Under the pieces are notes generated by a model, which worked only from the letters and a program-made list of their open reading frames with translations, made no database searches and was not told where the DNA came from. 64,000 bases of DNA from Nectonema munidae (Eukaryota > Nematomorpha > Nectonematoida > Nectonematidae), in contig JAUIRK010001008.1 in the NCBI GenBank assembly GCA_030549495.1, positions 124,001 to 188,000 on the forward strand. Reading direction: 5' to 3'. This document shows positions 10,641 through 21,639 of this stretch, piece after piece. Position 1 is the first letter of the stretch, and every line of letters starts with the position of its first letter. Both the position numbers and the translations under genes were made by a program.

Positions 10641-13560
10641 AAAAACTCTTTTCTTAGATTTTTTTATGATCATCAAGTCAAAAAAGCCTACGGCCGATTT
10701 CCACAAACTACTTCCAGACCCAAACGCCGATTCAATTCAAATAAATCCACCTTTTCTCTCTTCCTTTTTTCCTGCCGACAACCCCCTCTCTGACGATCCA
10801 TATCAAGCCGCATTACGCTCCTCCTCACTCACACTCACAACATCGCTAACCATCCATCACTTCCCAGCAATAACATCATCTGAACTCTCACACGCAGTAA
10901 ACTCGCTCCGACCCAGCTCAGCCACAAGCCTCGATTTAATCTCCACAAATCACATTAAAAAGTCAATCCATTTCTTAGAAAAACACTTAATCAACATATA
11001 CAACGCTTGCATAATCCTCTCCTTTTTTCCTTCATTATGGAAAATAGGAAATGTTATTTTTCTACCAAAACCCCACAAAGATCTATCAGAACTCAAAAAC
11101 TGGAGACCCATTACCATTCTTCCCGTCCTGGGCAAAATCCTAGAAAAAATCCTTCGAAGAAGGCTCGTCCACTACATTACTCAAAACAACCTCATCCATC
11201 CCTCCCAGTTTGCCTATCTTCCTCATCGAAACACCGAGTCAGCCTTATCAAAACTAACTGAACACCTTCAACACTCCATCACATCCCACAAAACCGCTAC
11301 AGTCCTATTTCTAGACATCGATAATGCATTTAACAGCGCCTGGCACCCCGCAATCCTTCTGAACATGCATCTCAAAAAATATCCACCCTACATGATTAAA
11401 TTCATACACAACTATCTACAAAATCGAGCTTTAGTTTTTCGCGAAAAATCAACACGTGCAGTTCACTTGCTATCACTCTCTACCCCTCAAGGAGGATGCC
11501 TCTCCGACATTCTCTGGCTTATCTTGATAAACCCTCTTCTCGACATCCTCGACTCAAACGCACACTTCTCACAATGCTTCTCAGATGACCTGCTATTTTC
11601 CTTTTCCTCGAACACACAACCCGAAAACATTCAGCGCATCTCATCCCTTTTCAACGCTTTAAACTTCACCGCTAATTCACTCAAAATCACCTTTAACACA
11701 TCCAAAACCACACTAATGCATATTACGCGCAAACATTCTCTGCATCTACCCCTACGCATCAACAACACAACTCTCATACAACCCGCAAGAACCACTAAAT
11801 ACTTGGGTCTCACCTTTCAAACCAATTTGAAATGGTCTACACACTTCAAAAACATTTACACAAAACTCACCAAGACCTTATTTCAATTAAGAGCAGCCAT
11901 TTCATACAAATGGGGCCTCAGTATCCACCACTCTCTTTTTATTTACAAATCACTCATACTTCCATCACTTCAATATGGCATTCTATCTTGGGGGTCATCA
12001 CTCGATCATCCCACAACCCTGACTTTTCTTTTTAAAATCCATCGCCTTAGTCTTTTAACAATTTCAAAAGCTTTTCGCACAAGTTCCACTTCTTCTTTAG
12101 AGTTCATGTTAAAATGCCCGCCCCTTCTCATTCATTTGAAAAGCACACTCATCAAACATTACGTCAAGATATACAAATCCTTACTACCTCCCTCTTCAGC
12201 CTCCATACTCCACCTACCCTCCAACGCCATACACCCATACACAATCCTTCTCCATAAAGCACTCCCACACCTGCAAAAATACCTCGTACACCAAAAAGTT
12301 CATCCAGCCACACTAACACACCCATCGTTATCTCTTCCATACATCATCACAATTTATCCCAATAAGGACACCGCAATTACCCACATAAAAGAGATCAGAC
12401 AACTCTCAAACCTCTCTACACTCAGAATTTTCACAGATGCAGCCAAATCAATAAACAGATGTGCTTTCGCATACGCTCTCCACGCAGGCGACTCTCTAAT
12501 TCCCTCCCATTCCTCAAATTCTCCATTAAACCACTTGACCACGACATATGATGCTGAATGCACAGCCTTAATCGCCTCCTGCTATCACATTACCCATAAC
12601 ATTCACCTGTTCAAACAGTTCACCCACATCCATTTCTACACAGACTCACAGAAAATTACACGTTACCTATATCTTCACAGAAATATTCCTTTCCACACCA
12701 CAATCCTATTCTCAAAACTGCGTTCTCTCTCTTCTCTTTTCACGATTTCTATTCTCTGGTGCCCTGCTCATTCCAACATACAAGAAAACATACGCGTAGA
12801 TTTGCTCGCTAAACAAGCCCTTTCCAAAACACACACACCACACCTAACTTCCATAAACCCCGACGTTCTCACTCATAACCTCACTATACACACATTTAAT
12901 CAATGGCAACAGATTATCACCAAGTCCTCCAACACCACGCTCTCAGATATACCGGATATAAAAGCAATTCACCAAACTTGGGCCATCAACAATTTCACCC
13001 CATCGCGATCCATAATAAGATGGTTTTCAGGTCACTGCCCCTGTAAATCATATCTATATCACATCAAACTCACCGACAATCAAACCTGCCGTTTCTGCAA
13101 CGACGCTTTAGAAACACCTTATCATCTATTATTCATATGCCCTTTTTTCATCTCCTATCGACACACAATGATAAACTTGTGCATCAAAACTCTAGGCCAT
13201 TTTCCAACCAACTTCAGCCAAATTCTCTTCCACCCCAATTTATTAAACGCACTATCTTCTTCGATTAAAACCATAGAACCCATCCTACTAACACATCCTC
13301 ATTAAGCACTCTTAGTTTCTTTTACTTACATTTAAGAAATCTCTCACTTTATTTCCATCAGCCTTGCCAAGCTTAAACCGTCTTCAAGCTTTCAACAACG
13401 CTCTCGAACGATCTTCAACTAATCTTTAACAAGCAGTTTGCAAGCATATCAATTGATTTTGGAAAGTGCTTTGACATCCTTACCAATCCAAATTATATCT
13501 ATTTTTAAAAGTTCTTCAAAAACTAATTACGCGGCTTATAATTGTAAGACTATTTCTCTT
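10641..13560 (+). mobile_element. 5'-truncated non-LTR retrotransposon (LINE, RT plus RNase H)
   Basis: The element has a long open RT-RNase H frame (10666-13305) and a C/T-rich 3' region to about 13560. The endonuclease domain that normally precedes the RT is absent, and the sequence upstream is plain A/T-rich flank, so the copy is truncated at its 5' end as LINE copies usually are. The coding strand is clearly C-rich, unlike everything around it. The RNase H domain and CCHC tail place it with the I/Jockey-related clades that carry RNase H. A decayed relative lies on the minus strand at 21640-23215. Confidence 0.85.
10666..13305 (+). CDS. LINE ORF2 part: reverse transcriptase, RNase H, CCHC finger
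   Basis: An 879-codon frame without a stop. Reverse transcriptase blocks: LKNWRPITILPVLGKI near residue 145, FAYLPHRNTESALSKL near 185, LFLDIDNAFNSAW (motif A, metal-binding Asp) near 215, TPQGGCLSDILW (motif B) near 275, CFSDDLLFSF (motif C, Asp-Asp) near 305, and TKYLGLTF near 370. RNase H follows: RIFTDAAKS near 587, YDAECTAL near 628, FYTDSQK near 658 and WCPAHSNIQEN near 700, giving the D-E-D set plus the His. A CRFCNDA ... H ... C knuckle is near 807. It copies element RNA at the target site. The frame is open from 10606; Met 10666 is only the first Met, because the true protein began further upstream with an endonuclease. An uninterrupted frame suggests a young insertion. Confidence 0.88.
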   Translation: MIIKSKKPTADFHKLLPDPNADSIQINPPFLSSFFPADNPLSDDPYQAALRSSSLTLTTSLTIHHFPAITSSELSHAVNSLRPSSATSLDLISTNHIKKSIHFLEKHLINIYNACIILSFFPSLWKIGNVIFLPKPHKDLSELKNWRPITILPVLGKILEKILRRRLVHYITQNNLIHPSQFAYLPHRNTESALSKLTEHLQHSITSHKTATVLFLDIDNAFNSAWHPAILLNMHLKKYPPYMIKFIHNYLQNRALVFREKSTRAVHLLSLSTPQGGCLSDILWLILINPLLDILDSNAHFSQCFSDDLLFSFSSNTQPENIQRISSLFNALNFTANSLKITFNTSKTTLMHITRKHSLHLPLRINNTTLIQPARTTKYLGLTFQTNLKWSTHFKNIYTKLTKTLFQLRAAISYKWGLSIHHSLFIYKSLILPSLQYGILSWGSSLDHPTTLTFLFKIHRLSLLTISKAFRTSSTSSLEFMLKCPPLLIHLKSTLIKHYVKIYKSLLPPSSASILHLPSNAIHPYTILLHKALPHLQKYLVHQKVHPATLTHPSLSLPYIITIYPNKDTAITHIKEIRQLSNLSTLRIFTDAAKSINRCAFAYALHAGDSLIPSHSSNSPLNHLTTTYDAECTALIASCYHITHNIHLFKQFTHIHFYTDSQKITRYLYLHRNIPFHTTILFSKLRSLSSLFTISILWCPAHSNIQENIRVDLLAKQALSKTHTPHLTSINPDVLTHNLTIHTFNQWQQIITKSSNTTLSDIPDIKAIHQTWAINNFTPSRSIIRWFSGHCPCKSYLYHIKLTDNQTCRFCNDALETPYHLLFICPFFISYRHTMINLCIKTLGHFPTNFSQILFHPNLLNALSSSIKTIEPILLTHPH

Positions 13561-14089
13561 ACCATGTCCCAATTGTATTATCATTAGATATGAGAATTCG
13601 AATCATTAACAAGAATCCTTTTAGAGTTTTTCTATGAAAAACTCGATATAAAATTATTTCAATCTTTAGCTGCAGAAACTTAACCCTATTACGCCCCCCC
13701 CCTTCACTAAAAAATTAATTGTAGAAAATTGGCTTAATCATATCCCTTCAAATTTAGTGACTTTTCCTAAAATCGCTAGCTGCATCTTTTGAAACCATTT
13801 TCATGGTAGTTGAATGACCCCTTCATGTTCAAAACTATCAATCAAAAATTAAAATTTTTCAGCAAAATTTTGACATTATCTGTACTTAACCTTATAACTT
13901 GGATCTATATTATATAATACCCTGTAAATTTATAATTATATACAGTTTGGAACGCATAACACTTTATATATTTAATTTTTTCAATAATCATGGCTACTTT
14001 TTAGAAAATGTCAATCAAATTTTGATTGATCAAAAATATATCTAATAAAATATACCTTCAAATTTTACATAAAATATATGTTTTTATAC

Positions 14090-15560
14090 TAAATCGGCCA
14101 TACTGTTTTCATTTCTGGACTCATTTTTTACATTTAGGATTTGAAAATACCTATAAGTAGTAATCAAATTTGCGGTTTACTTCTGAAAATTGTCTCCAAA
14201 AACATTCCTTCACATTTTACATAAAATATATGCGTTATACTAAATCGGCCATTCTGGTTTCATTTCTGGACTCATTTTTTACGTTTAGGATCTGAAAATA
14301 CCTATAAGTGCTAATCAAATTTGCGGTTTACTTCTAAAAATTATCTCCAAAAACATTCATTCAAATTTTACAATGAAATATATGTGTTATACTAAATCGG
14401 CCATGCTGGTTTCATTTCTGGACTCATTTTTTACGTTTAGGATGTGAAAATACCTATAAGTGTTAATCAAATTTGCGGTTTACTTCTAAAAATTGTCTCC
14501 AAAAACATTCATTCAAATTTTACAATGAAATATATGTTTTATACCAAATCAACCATGCTGTTTTCATTTCTGAACTCATTTTTCACATTTAGAGGTTTTA
14601 AAATATCAGTCAAAATTTGCGGTTTACTTCTAAAAGCTATCCAAAAATATTCTCTTAATTTTACATGAAATATTTGTTTTTATACCAAATCGATCATGCT
14701 GTTTTCATTTTTGAACTCATTTTTTACATTTAGGATTTGAAAATACCTATAAGTATAAATCAAATTTGCGGTTTACTTCTGAAAATTGTCTCCAAAAATA
14801 TTCTCTTGAAATATATGTTTTTATAGCAAATCAATCATGCTGTTTTCATTTCTGAACTAATTTTTTACATTTAGGATGTGAAAATAACTATAAGTGTTAA
14901 TCAAATTTGCGGTTTACTTCTAAAAATTGTCTACAAAAACATTTATTCAAATTTTACAATTAAATATATGTTTTTATACCAAATCAACCATGCTAGTTTC
15001 ATTTATGGACTCAATTTTTGCAGTTTGAATTTGAAAATACATATAAGTATCAATTAAATTTGCGTTTAGTTCTAAAATTTGTTTTTATAGCAAATAGATC
15101 ATGATGATTTCATTTCTGAACACAGTTTTCGCATTTAGAGGTTTTACTGCTAGTGTCAATCAAATTTGCAGTTGATGTCTGAAAACTATATCCCAAAATA
15201 TTCTCTCTAATTTTACATGAAATATATGTTTTTATACCAATTCGACCATGATAATTTTTATTTCTGAAATCATTTTTTGCATTTAGAGGTTTTAAATGTC
15301 TGAAAGTGTCAATCAAATTTTCGATTTCCGTCTAATGTCTACAGAAATATTTTTGAAATTTAAATAAAATATCTGTTTTTATGCTAAATGTAAGATGCTG
15401 TTTCATTTTTGGACTCAGGTTTGGCATTTGTGGTTTTAAAGTATCTGAAAGCTTGAATCAGATTTGGGGTTTACTTCTAGATACTGTCTTCAAAAATATT
15501 TAAAAAAAAATAAAATATCTATTTTATACCAAATCGACTATGCTTATTTTATTTCTGTAC
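14090..15560 (+). repeat. Tandem array, period about 150 bp, about 10 diverged copies
   Basis: Each unit holds a CCAAATCG(A/G)CCATGCTG-like block, a TTTCATTTCTG(G/A)ACTCA block, and AAATTTGCGGTTTACTTCT. Unit starts fall near 14092, 14241, 14394, 14546, 14688, 14826, 14979, 15091, 15237, 15385 and 15529. Similarity is highest in the first four units and decays to the right, with some shortened units. A 74-codon frame within it is only a by-product of the repeat. Confidence 0.85.
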
Positions 15561-16599
15561 TGGATTTTGGATAATACGGTTAAAAAATATCTCGAAGTGG
15601 CAATTGAATTAGTAATGTATGCCTGAAAATCAGTTCTGTAAAAAAATTTCAAAAAATGGCTGCATATTAGGTATATAGTAAAAATATACTTTTTTTTTTT
15701 GTATATTTTGGCTTATAATACTTTCTACAATCATCTTGAGTATGAAATATTTATTAAAAAAAAATAAAACGTATTATAAAATCTTTTGAAAATTTGTACG
15801 AGAGAAGGAACCAAGTTGAAAACTAAATGAAAAGAGAACATGTGATCAAAACAAATAATTAAAAAAAAAAATGTATCTTTACTAAATGGAAGATCTACCA
15901 TGTTCTAATGAACAAGGAAGTGGTTTAATTATATAGTTCAAAAAAGATTTTGACTGTGAAAAAGAAGATACTCTTTTACAAATGAAAAATATTTAATTCT
16001 ATAGCTTATCATCTAGGATTACAGTTAACATTTAGCTAAGATGGGTAGGAAATCTGAAAATTTAGAATAGGTCAGATTTATCAAAAATGGCACAGATGCC
16101 AATATGTGAGAATTTAGTCACTATCAAAATATTTTTAATTTAAATTGAATTTGTCCATCTTTTTCCTTTTGTGTGATGAAGAACGATGACAACTTTTTGT
16201 AATTGAACAATCAACATCACCAATGATTCATCAGAAAAAAACCTTTGAAATGAGATTGGTTGACAAATATTCAGGCCTGAGAGGAAAAAAGGAATTTTAT
16301 CCTTATAAAAAAAATTTCGAACACACATTGAAGAATATAAATTTCTAATGAAAAAAGAGCTACCAAGAAAGGATCATCATAGAATGAATACCAAAATTAC
16401 ATACTGTAAATTATAATATGACGTAGAGACTACGAGCCGATAACGAATTTGTAGCCAAAAAGATGGAGATCCTATCGAGTTACATAAGTTACTGTAGAAT
16501 GAAATATTTTGAGTGAATTAAACACCTAAAGTTGGTTTATTAAATAAATTAAGAAAATAATTACCAGAGAAAACTGCAAGTAGAAGTTATTTTTGTTTA
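15561..16599. other. Spacer between the two tandem arrays
   Basis: A/T-rich DNA with no recognisable gene. A 62-codon minus frame at 16140-16328 has no known domain. It lies within the TTAA-bounded element. Confidence 0.4.
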
Positions 16600-18080
16600 T
16601 ATATTTGACATTGATTTACAGGTTTAATCGATTTTTTGACAGGTTTTATTGATTTCATAAAAAATGAACATCACCATTAAATTCTGCATACTTGAAATGT
16701 ATAAAAAAAACTTTAAAAGAATTAAAATTTTAATTTTGACATGGGCTGTCATATTTAAATTATTTTGTCAGGTTTGACTAATATTTATAAAAAAAAAAAG
16801 GAATATAACCAGTAAACACAGCCTACTTGAAAATGGGTATATGTGTGTAAAATGCCATGCACGGTAAACTTCATAACCTCCCTATATTTTCTATTAAACG
16901 TAATTCTCTAATTCAAAAAACCGTGCCTGATCCTTTCTTTTTGGGATAAATCAATTTTTTGACAGTTTTGATTGATTTTTATAAGAAAAATGAATATCAC
17001 CACTGAATTAAGCATGCTTAAATATGGGTATATATGTGTAAAAAACTTTATATTATTACTTAGATAAAAAGTTTCTTTTTAAGATGAGCTGTCATATATA
17101 AATCAATGCTTTGATAACCTTAATTGATTTTTATAAAAAAAATGAATATCACCGCTGAATTCAGCATATTTGAAAATGGGTATACATGTGTAAAAAACTT
17201 TATATACTTATTTAGATAAAAAGTTTTTTTTTGAGATGAGCTGTCATATGTAAATCACTTTTTTGACAGGTTTGAATGATTTTCATAAAAAATGAATATC
17301 ACCACTGAATTCAGCATATTTGAAAATGGGTATACATTTGTAAAAAACTTTATATACTTATCTAGATAAAAAGTTCCTTTTTGAGATGAGCTGTCACTTT
17401 TAGATCAATTTTTTGACAGGTTTGATTCATTTTCATAAAAAATGAATATCACCACTGAATTCAGCATATTTGAAAATGGGTATACATGTGCAAAAAACTT
17501 TATATACAAATTTAGATAAAAAGTTCCTTTTTGAGATGAGCTGTCACATTTAGATCAATTTTTTGACAGGTTTGATTGATTTTCATAAAAAATGAATATC
17601 ACCGCTGAATTCAGCATATTTGAAAATGGGTATAAATGTGTAAAAAACTTTATAAACTTATTTAGATAAAAAGTTCCTTTTTGAGATGAGCTGTCACATT
17701 TAGATCAATTTTTTGACAGGTTTGATTGATTTTCATAAAAAATGAATATCACCACTGAATTCAGCATATTTTAAAATGGGTATACATGTGTAAAAAACTT
17801 TATATACTTATTTAGATAAAAAGTTCCTTTTTGAGATGAGTTGTCACATTTAGATCAATTTTTTGACAGGTTTGATTGATTTTTATAAAAAAATGAATAT
17901 CACCACTGAATTCAGCATATTTGAAAATGGGTATACATGCGTAAAAAACTTTATATAATTATTTAAATAAAAAGTTCCTTTTTGAGATGAGCTGTCAAAT
18001 ATAAATCAATTCTTTGACAGGTTTGATTGATTTTGATAAAAAAAATGGACATCACCACTGAATTCAGCATAGTTGAAATA
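16600..18080 (+). repeat. Second tandem array, period about 150 bp, about 10 copies
   Basis: The unit contains GAATATCACCACTGAATTCA, then a TTTGAAAATGGGTATACATG block, AAAAAGTTCCTTTTTGAG and the TTTTTTGACAGGTTTGATTG block. Copies start near 16664, 16801, 16991, 17143, 17292, 17442, 17591, 17740, 17894 and 18046. The units from 17143 to 17894 are very alike; the outer ones are more diverged. The monomer is unrelated to that of the array at 14090 but has nearly the same length. Confidence 0.88.
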
Positions 18081-18199
18081 TATATGTAACATTAAAAATA
18101 TTTATAAAAATTTATTAATATCTGAGAAAAATAGGGGGCACTTTACGCCCCCCAGCACTTGAGCGGACAAATTTTGCCCAGCACTAATAGGGTTAACGG

Positions 18200-20020
18200 C
18201 TTTTGAATACAGAAGGGAATAATAGTAATCCCGACATTTTATTCAATTATTTAACCCAAAATATACATTTTTCATAAAAGAATTAACTAGAGCATTAAAA
18301 ATTAATAAGTATAAAAACGAAAACAAACCTTGGATTAGCTTTGAAATATTAGACATGATTAAAAAACGTGATAGACTTTATCAGAAATACAAAAAAAAAT
18401 AAAAACTTATCAACGAAAAGTCAATTTATAATTTTGAGAAACAAAATAAAATATAAAATACGGAGGTCGAAAGAAAAGTATTTCTCAAACAACTTGATTA
18501 AATGCAACTAAGTGCAAAAAGTTTGGTACGAAATAAATGAAATAAGAATAATACTAAAATATGTATAAAAGATGGGTTGAATATACTTGATGATCTTGCA
18601 GCAGCTAATAAGTTCAATGAATGTTTCACAACCACAATAAATAATTCCAGTTCAGAATATAATATTTCTTCTCAAAAAAATACACCTGGTTTTTTGAACT
18701 TAATCTTATCACGTATGAGGAAATACTAGCAATTATTGAAGAATTCAAAGATAATAATACCCAAGATTGAATGAAACATAAAATATATAAAATATTATTT
18801 AAGCGTCCCTTTACCCTATTCTATTAATCTTGCTTTATAAAATAACATGTTTCCTCAAGTTTTAAAAGTACATAAAGTTATACCTATTTATAAAAAAAAT
18901 GATAAATTTTCAATTGAAAATTATAAACCTATTTCCATAATACCAATATTGTCAAAAATATTTGAAAAGTTTATTTAATTAATACATATTTAACTTTAAT
19001 CCAATACATTAATGATTATCAGTTCAGATTTAGAAATAACTATTCAACTGAAGGGCATCATTCGTATTTAGTGGGAAAAATGATTGAGATTTTGGAGAAG
19101 GACGATGCGGTACTTTTCTTCTTTGACCTTTCAAAAGCCTTTGATTGATTAAGCCATTCCTCTCTAATTAAAATCTTTTCAATTGAAATCTGAGTAAAGG
19201 TTCACTATTTTTGTTATCTTCATATCTAAAAAAAAAATAGATTTCAAAAAGTCAAACTAAATGATACACACTCAAACACTCAACCTGTTAAAACGGGTGT
19301 TCCTCATGGATCAATTCTTGCACCAATTTTTTTCAACATTGGCATTAATGATATATTTCATATCACAGGGCTCGTCTCTTATATTCTCTTTGTTGAATAA
19401 GTTAAAATCAGAAATAAATTTATATTTTGATTAGTGTGAAAATAGCAACTTTTTGATAAATAAAGTTAAAAGAAAATGTATGATGATCTCTAATAAAGCA
19501 AAAATTGATAAGAATTTCGTAATCCACAGCAAAATAGAAGTAGTTGAAAAATTTAATATATTAGGCTTAATTATAGATAAGAAACTAAAATTTAATCAAC
19601 ATGTTGATCAAATTGTTTTAAATTTGAACAAAATAATTGGTATTCTATATCGTACAAAAATGTTTTCCCATTAAAAATAAGACTTATTTTTTATCAACAT
19701 TTTTTTTATCATATCTGAATTATGGCATCTTTAACTGGTATCCCTATGGAAAAAACGCATAGAAATTATTCAAAAACGGGCATTAAGGGTAGTTTTCAAT
19801 CTTAAATATAGAGATCATACTAGTATTATTCTTAGGGAGAATAATCTTCTAAAATTAGAACACTTTTTTTATCTAAGAGTGGTGGCATTTTGTTTTAAAA
19901 TTGAACTTATTTGACTTTCATATGCGAGCCCCTTTTAACAAAAAAACACATTTTTATCCTTTCTTTAATTCGCCTCTTCACCTGCTGTAACCGTTATAAC
20001 GCAAATATTCACCCCTTCAG
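18200..20020 (+). pseudogene. Decayed LINE reverse transcriptase (Jockey/CR1-like, no RNase H seen)
   Basis: Plus-strand fragments in several frames follow a LINE RT. These are PWISFEILDMIKKRDRLY near 18330, then YQFRFRNNYSTEGHHSYL near 19020, and VLFFFDLSKAFD (motif A) near 19115. TGVPHGSILAPIFFNIGIND (motif B) lies near 19295 and FNILGLIIDKKLKFNQHVD near 19550. The C-terminal part is ALRVVFNLKYRDHTS ... LLKLEHFFYLR, near 19780-19890. The YADD (motif C) block is not clear. Many stops and frame changes show an old copy. The domain order without an RNase H at the end fits Jockey/CR1-type elements. Its 5' edge lies just beyond the TTAA-bounded element. Confidence 0.75.
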
Positions 20021-20845
20021 TAGTGAATAACGGTAGAAGCTAAAAAATTCAATTGTACCACTTGACCTGAAAAAATTTGTAGTAGTATTAAATATTGAAA
20101 TAAATAATTTGAAATTTATTATATTCAAAGTAGTAGTTTAAAATATCCCCTACTATCCCTCTTTTCATAACCAAGCTATAAAAAGGCCTATTACAGATCG
20201 TCATTGAGTTTTAGTGGTAATCTTCAATGTATGAATATTGCGAAACATTTTTCTCTGTAAAACAAAGGTGGTCAGGTTAAAGAAGCCGTATTTATATTAT
20301 TTCAAGTGCTTCAGAAATTCAAAACTTCAAAAATAGTCGTACTCGGGTCAAAATACTGGCAAGTACGGTTTCGGAGTGCTTTATAATTTGTACAAAATAG
20401 CGGATAATTATTATCTTGCTGTCATGCAAGATTCATTGTAAATTCTTGAGAGTAAATTCTTCGTGGGTAAACTCATTGGATGGTAAATATATCGAAGAAT
20501 ATAATCATCGAACAAATAATTTTTGTCTTTATAAATTTTTTCTATAACACTGAGGAACAAATTAGAAATTTTTTTTTGTTGATTTAAATTTTTAAACTTA
20601 TTTAGACTAAATTGACATACTGATTCTGAATCTGTAATTAGTTTTTTTTCAATAGCTCATTTACCAAATAAGCAAAATTCCACTAGTTAATTCGTCAGCT
20701 AATAACAATTTGCTACATAATCTTGATCGTGATCATTATAATATCTTTTTATCTTATTTATGCAGTCACAATTGAGACAATGCAGTGAAAAATGTGCGCA
20801 GCTGTCAATACGTTATTATTGTTAACAACATCAAAGATATAGATA
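20021..20845. other. AT-rich stretch, no gene seen
   Basis: No coding similarity or repeat was recognised between the LINE and the first copy of the unnamed arthropod family. Confidence 0.35.
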
Positions 20846-21435
20846 TAAGATCAAATCTGGAGATCCTAACAGTGTAAATGAGCCACTTGTTGACAGAAAT
20901 AAAATAATATTCTTACCCTTATACATAAAATTGGGTCTCATGGAACAATTTGTAAAACCATTGTCAATTGTTAGCGACTGTTTAAAGTAGATCATCTTGA
21001 CTTTTCCTAAACTTTCAATTGAAAAAATCAAAGCTGGTGTGTTTGATGGGCCACAAATTCAACAGCTTATCAAAGATAAACAGTTTACCAGTACTATGAC
21101 AGACCTTGAAAAAAACGCTTTTCAACTTTCTTGGAAACACGTAAAATAATTACAGAGAAATCGTTCAAAAACTATTTAAAATTTAAAAAGCGCTTAGTTG
21201 CAACATGAATCATTACATTTTTGCATTGCCACCTTTCTAACTTTCAAGAAAATCTTTGTGCTGTTAGCGACAAACAAGGTGAACAATTTCACCAGGATTT
21301 GAAGATTATGGAAGAACGTTACAAGGGTAGATGGGATGTTCATATGATGGGTGATTATTGTTGGAGTATCAAACGTGATTGTCCTGAAGTTCAACACTCC
21401 AGAAAAAGCTACAAGCGCAAATTTTTATCCTAACT
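20846..21435 (+). pseudogene. C-terminal part of an unnamed protein family, copy 1
   Basis: Fragments in two frames read GDPNSVNEPLVDRNKIIF, LYIKLGLMEQFVKPL, KIKAGVFDGPQIQQLIKD, then DKQGEQFHQDLKIMEERYKG and DVHMMGDYCWSIKRD. They end in a basic RKSYKRKFLS tail. This is the C-terminal half of a protein family that I know only as uncharacterised, repeated many times in arthropod genomes and presumably spread by a transposon. Stops and a frame change break it. The copy at 23215-24330 carries the same blocks in the same order. Confidence 0.6.
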
Positions 21436-21639
21436 TCAAATAAAGACTTATGCTTTGTAAAAACATTATGCTGTTAAATAAACATTCTATTTATGTCTAT
21501 CTTTTAAAAATTTTTTATGTATGTTAGTTTTTGCAACCTTTTATAAAACAAGTACCGTGGCTGTTATGTACAGTTTTTTTGATATTTTTTTATAAAACTA
21601 AAACCCTATATCTCAAAAACTTGAAGAGGTCTACTAAAA

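Larger units (their letters stand above)
13680..18196. mobile_element. TTAA-bounded, piggyBac-like non-autonomous element filled with tandem arrays
   Basis: The left end reads TTAACCCTATTA followed by CGCC and a C run. The right end is its inverse, GCACTAATAGGGTTAA. The TTAA at both outer edges is the target site typical of piggyBac, and CCC as the first element bases fits too. The inside carries no transposase; it holds two tandem arrays (14090-15560 and 16600-18080) and A/T-rich DNA between them. Length is about 4.5 kb. A related left end (TTAACCCTAT with G- and C-runs and the same first array) lies at 34641. Assignment to piggyBac is inferred from the ends only. Confidence 0.65.

Noticed and set aside
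14090-18080. CRISPR array
   Set aside because: The repeats are adjoining 150 bp tandem units without spacers, in a eukaryotic genome.
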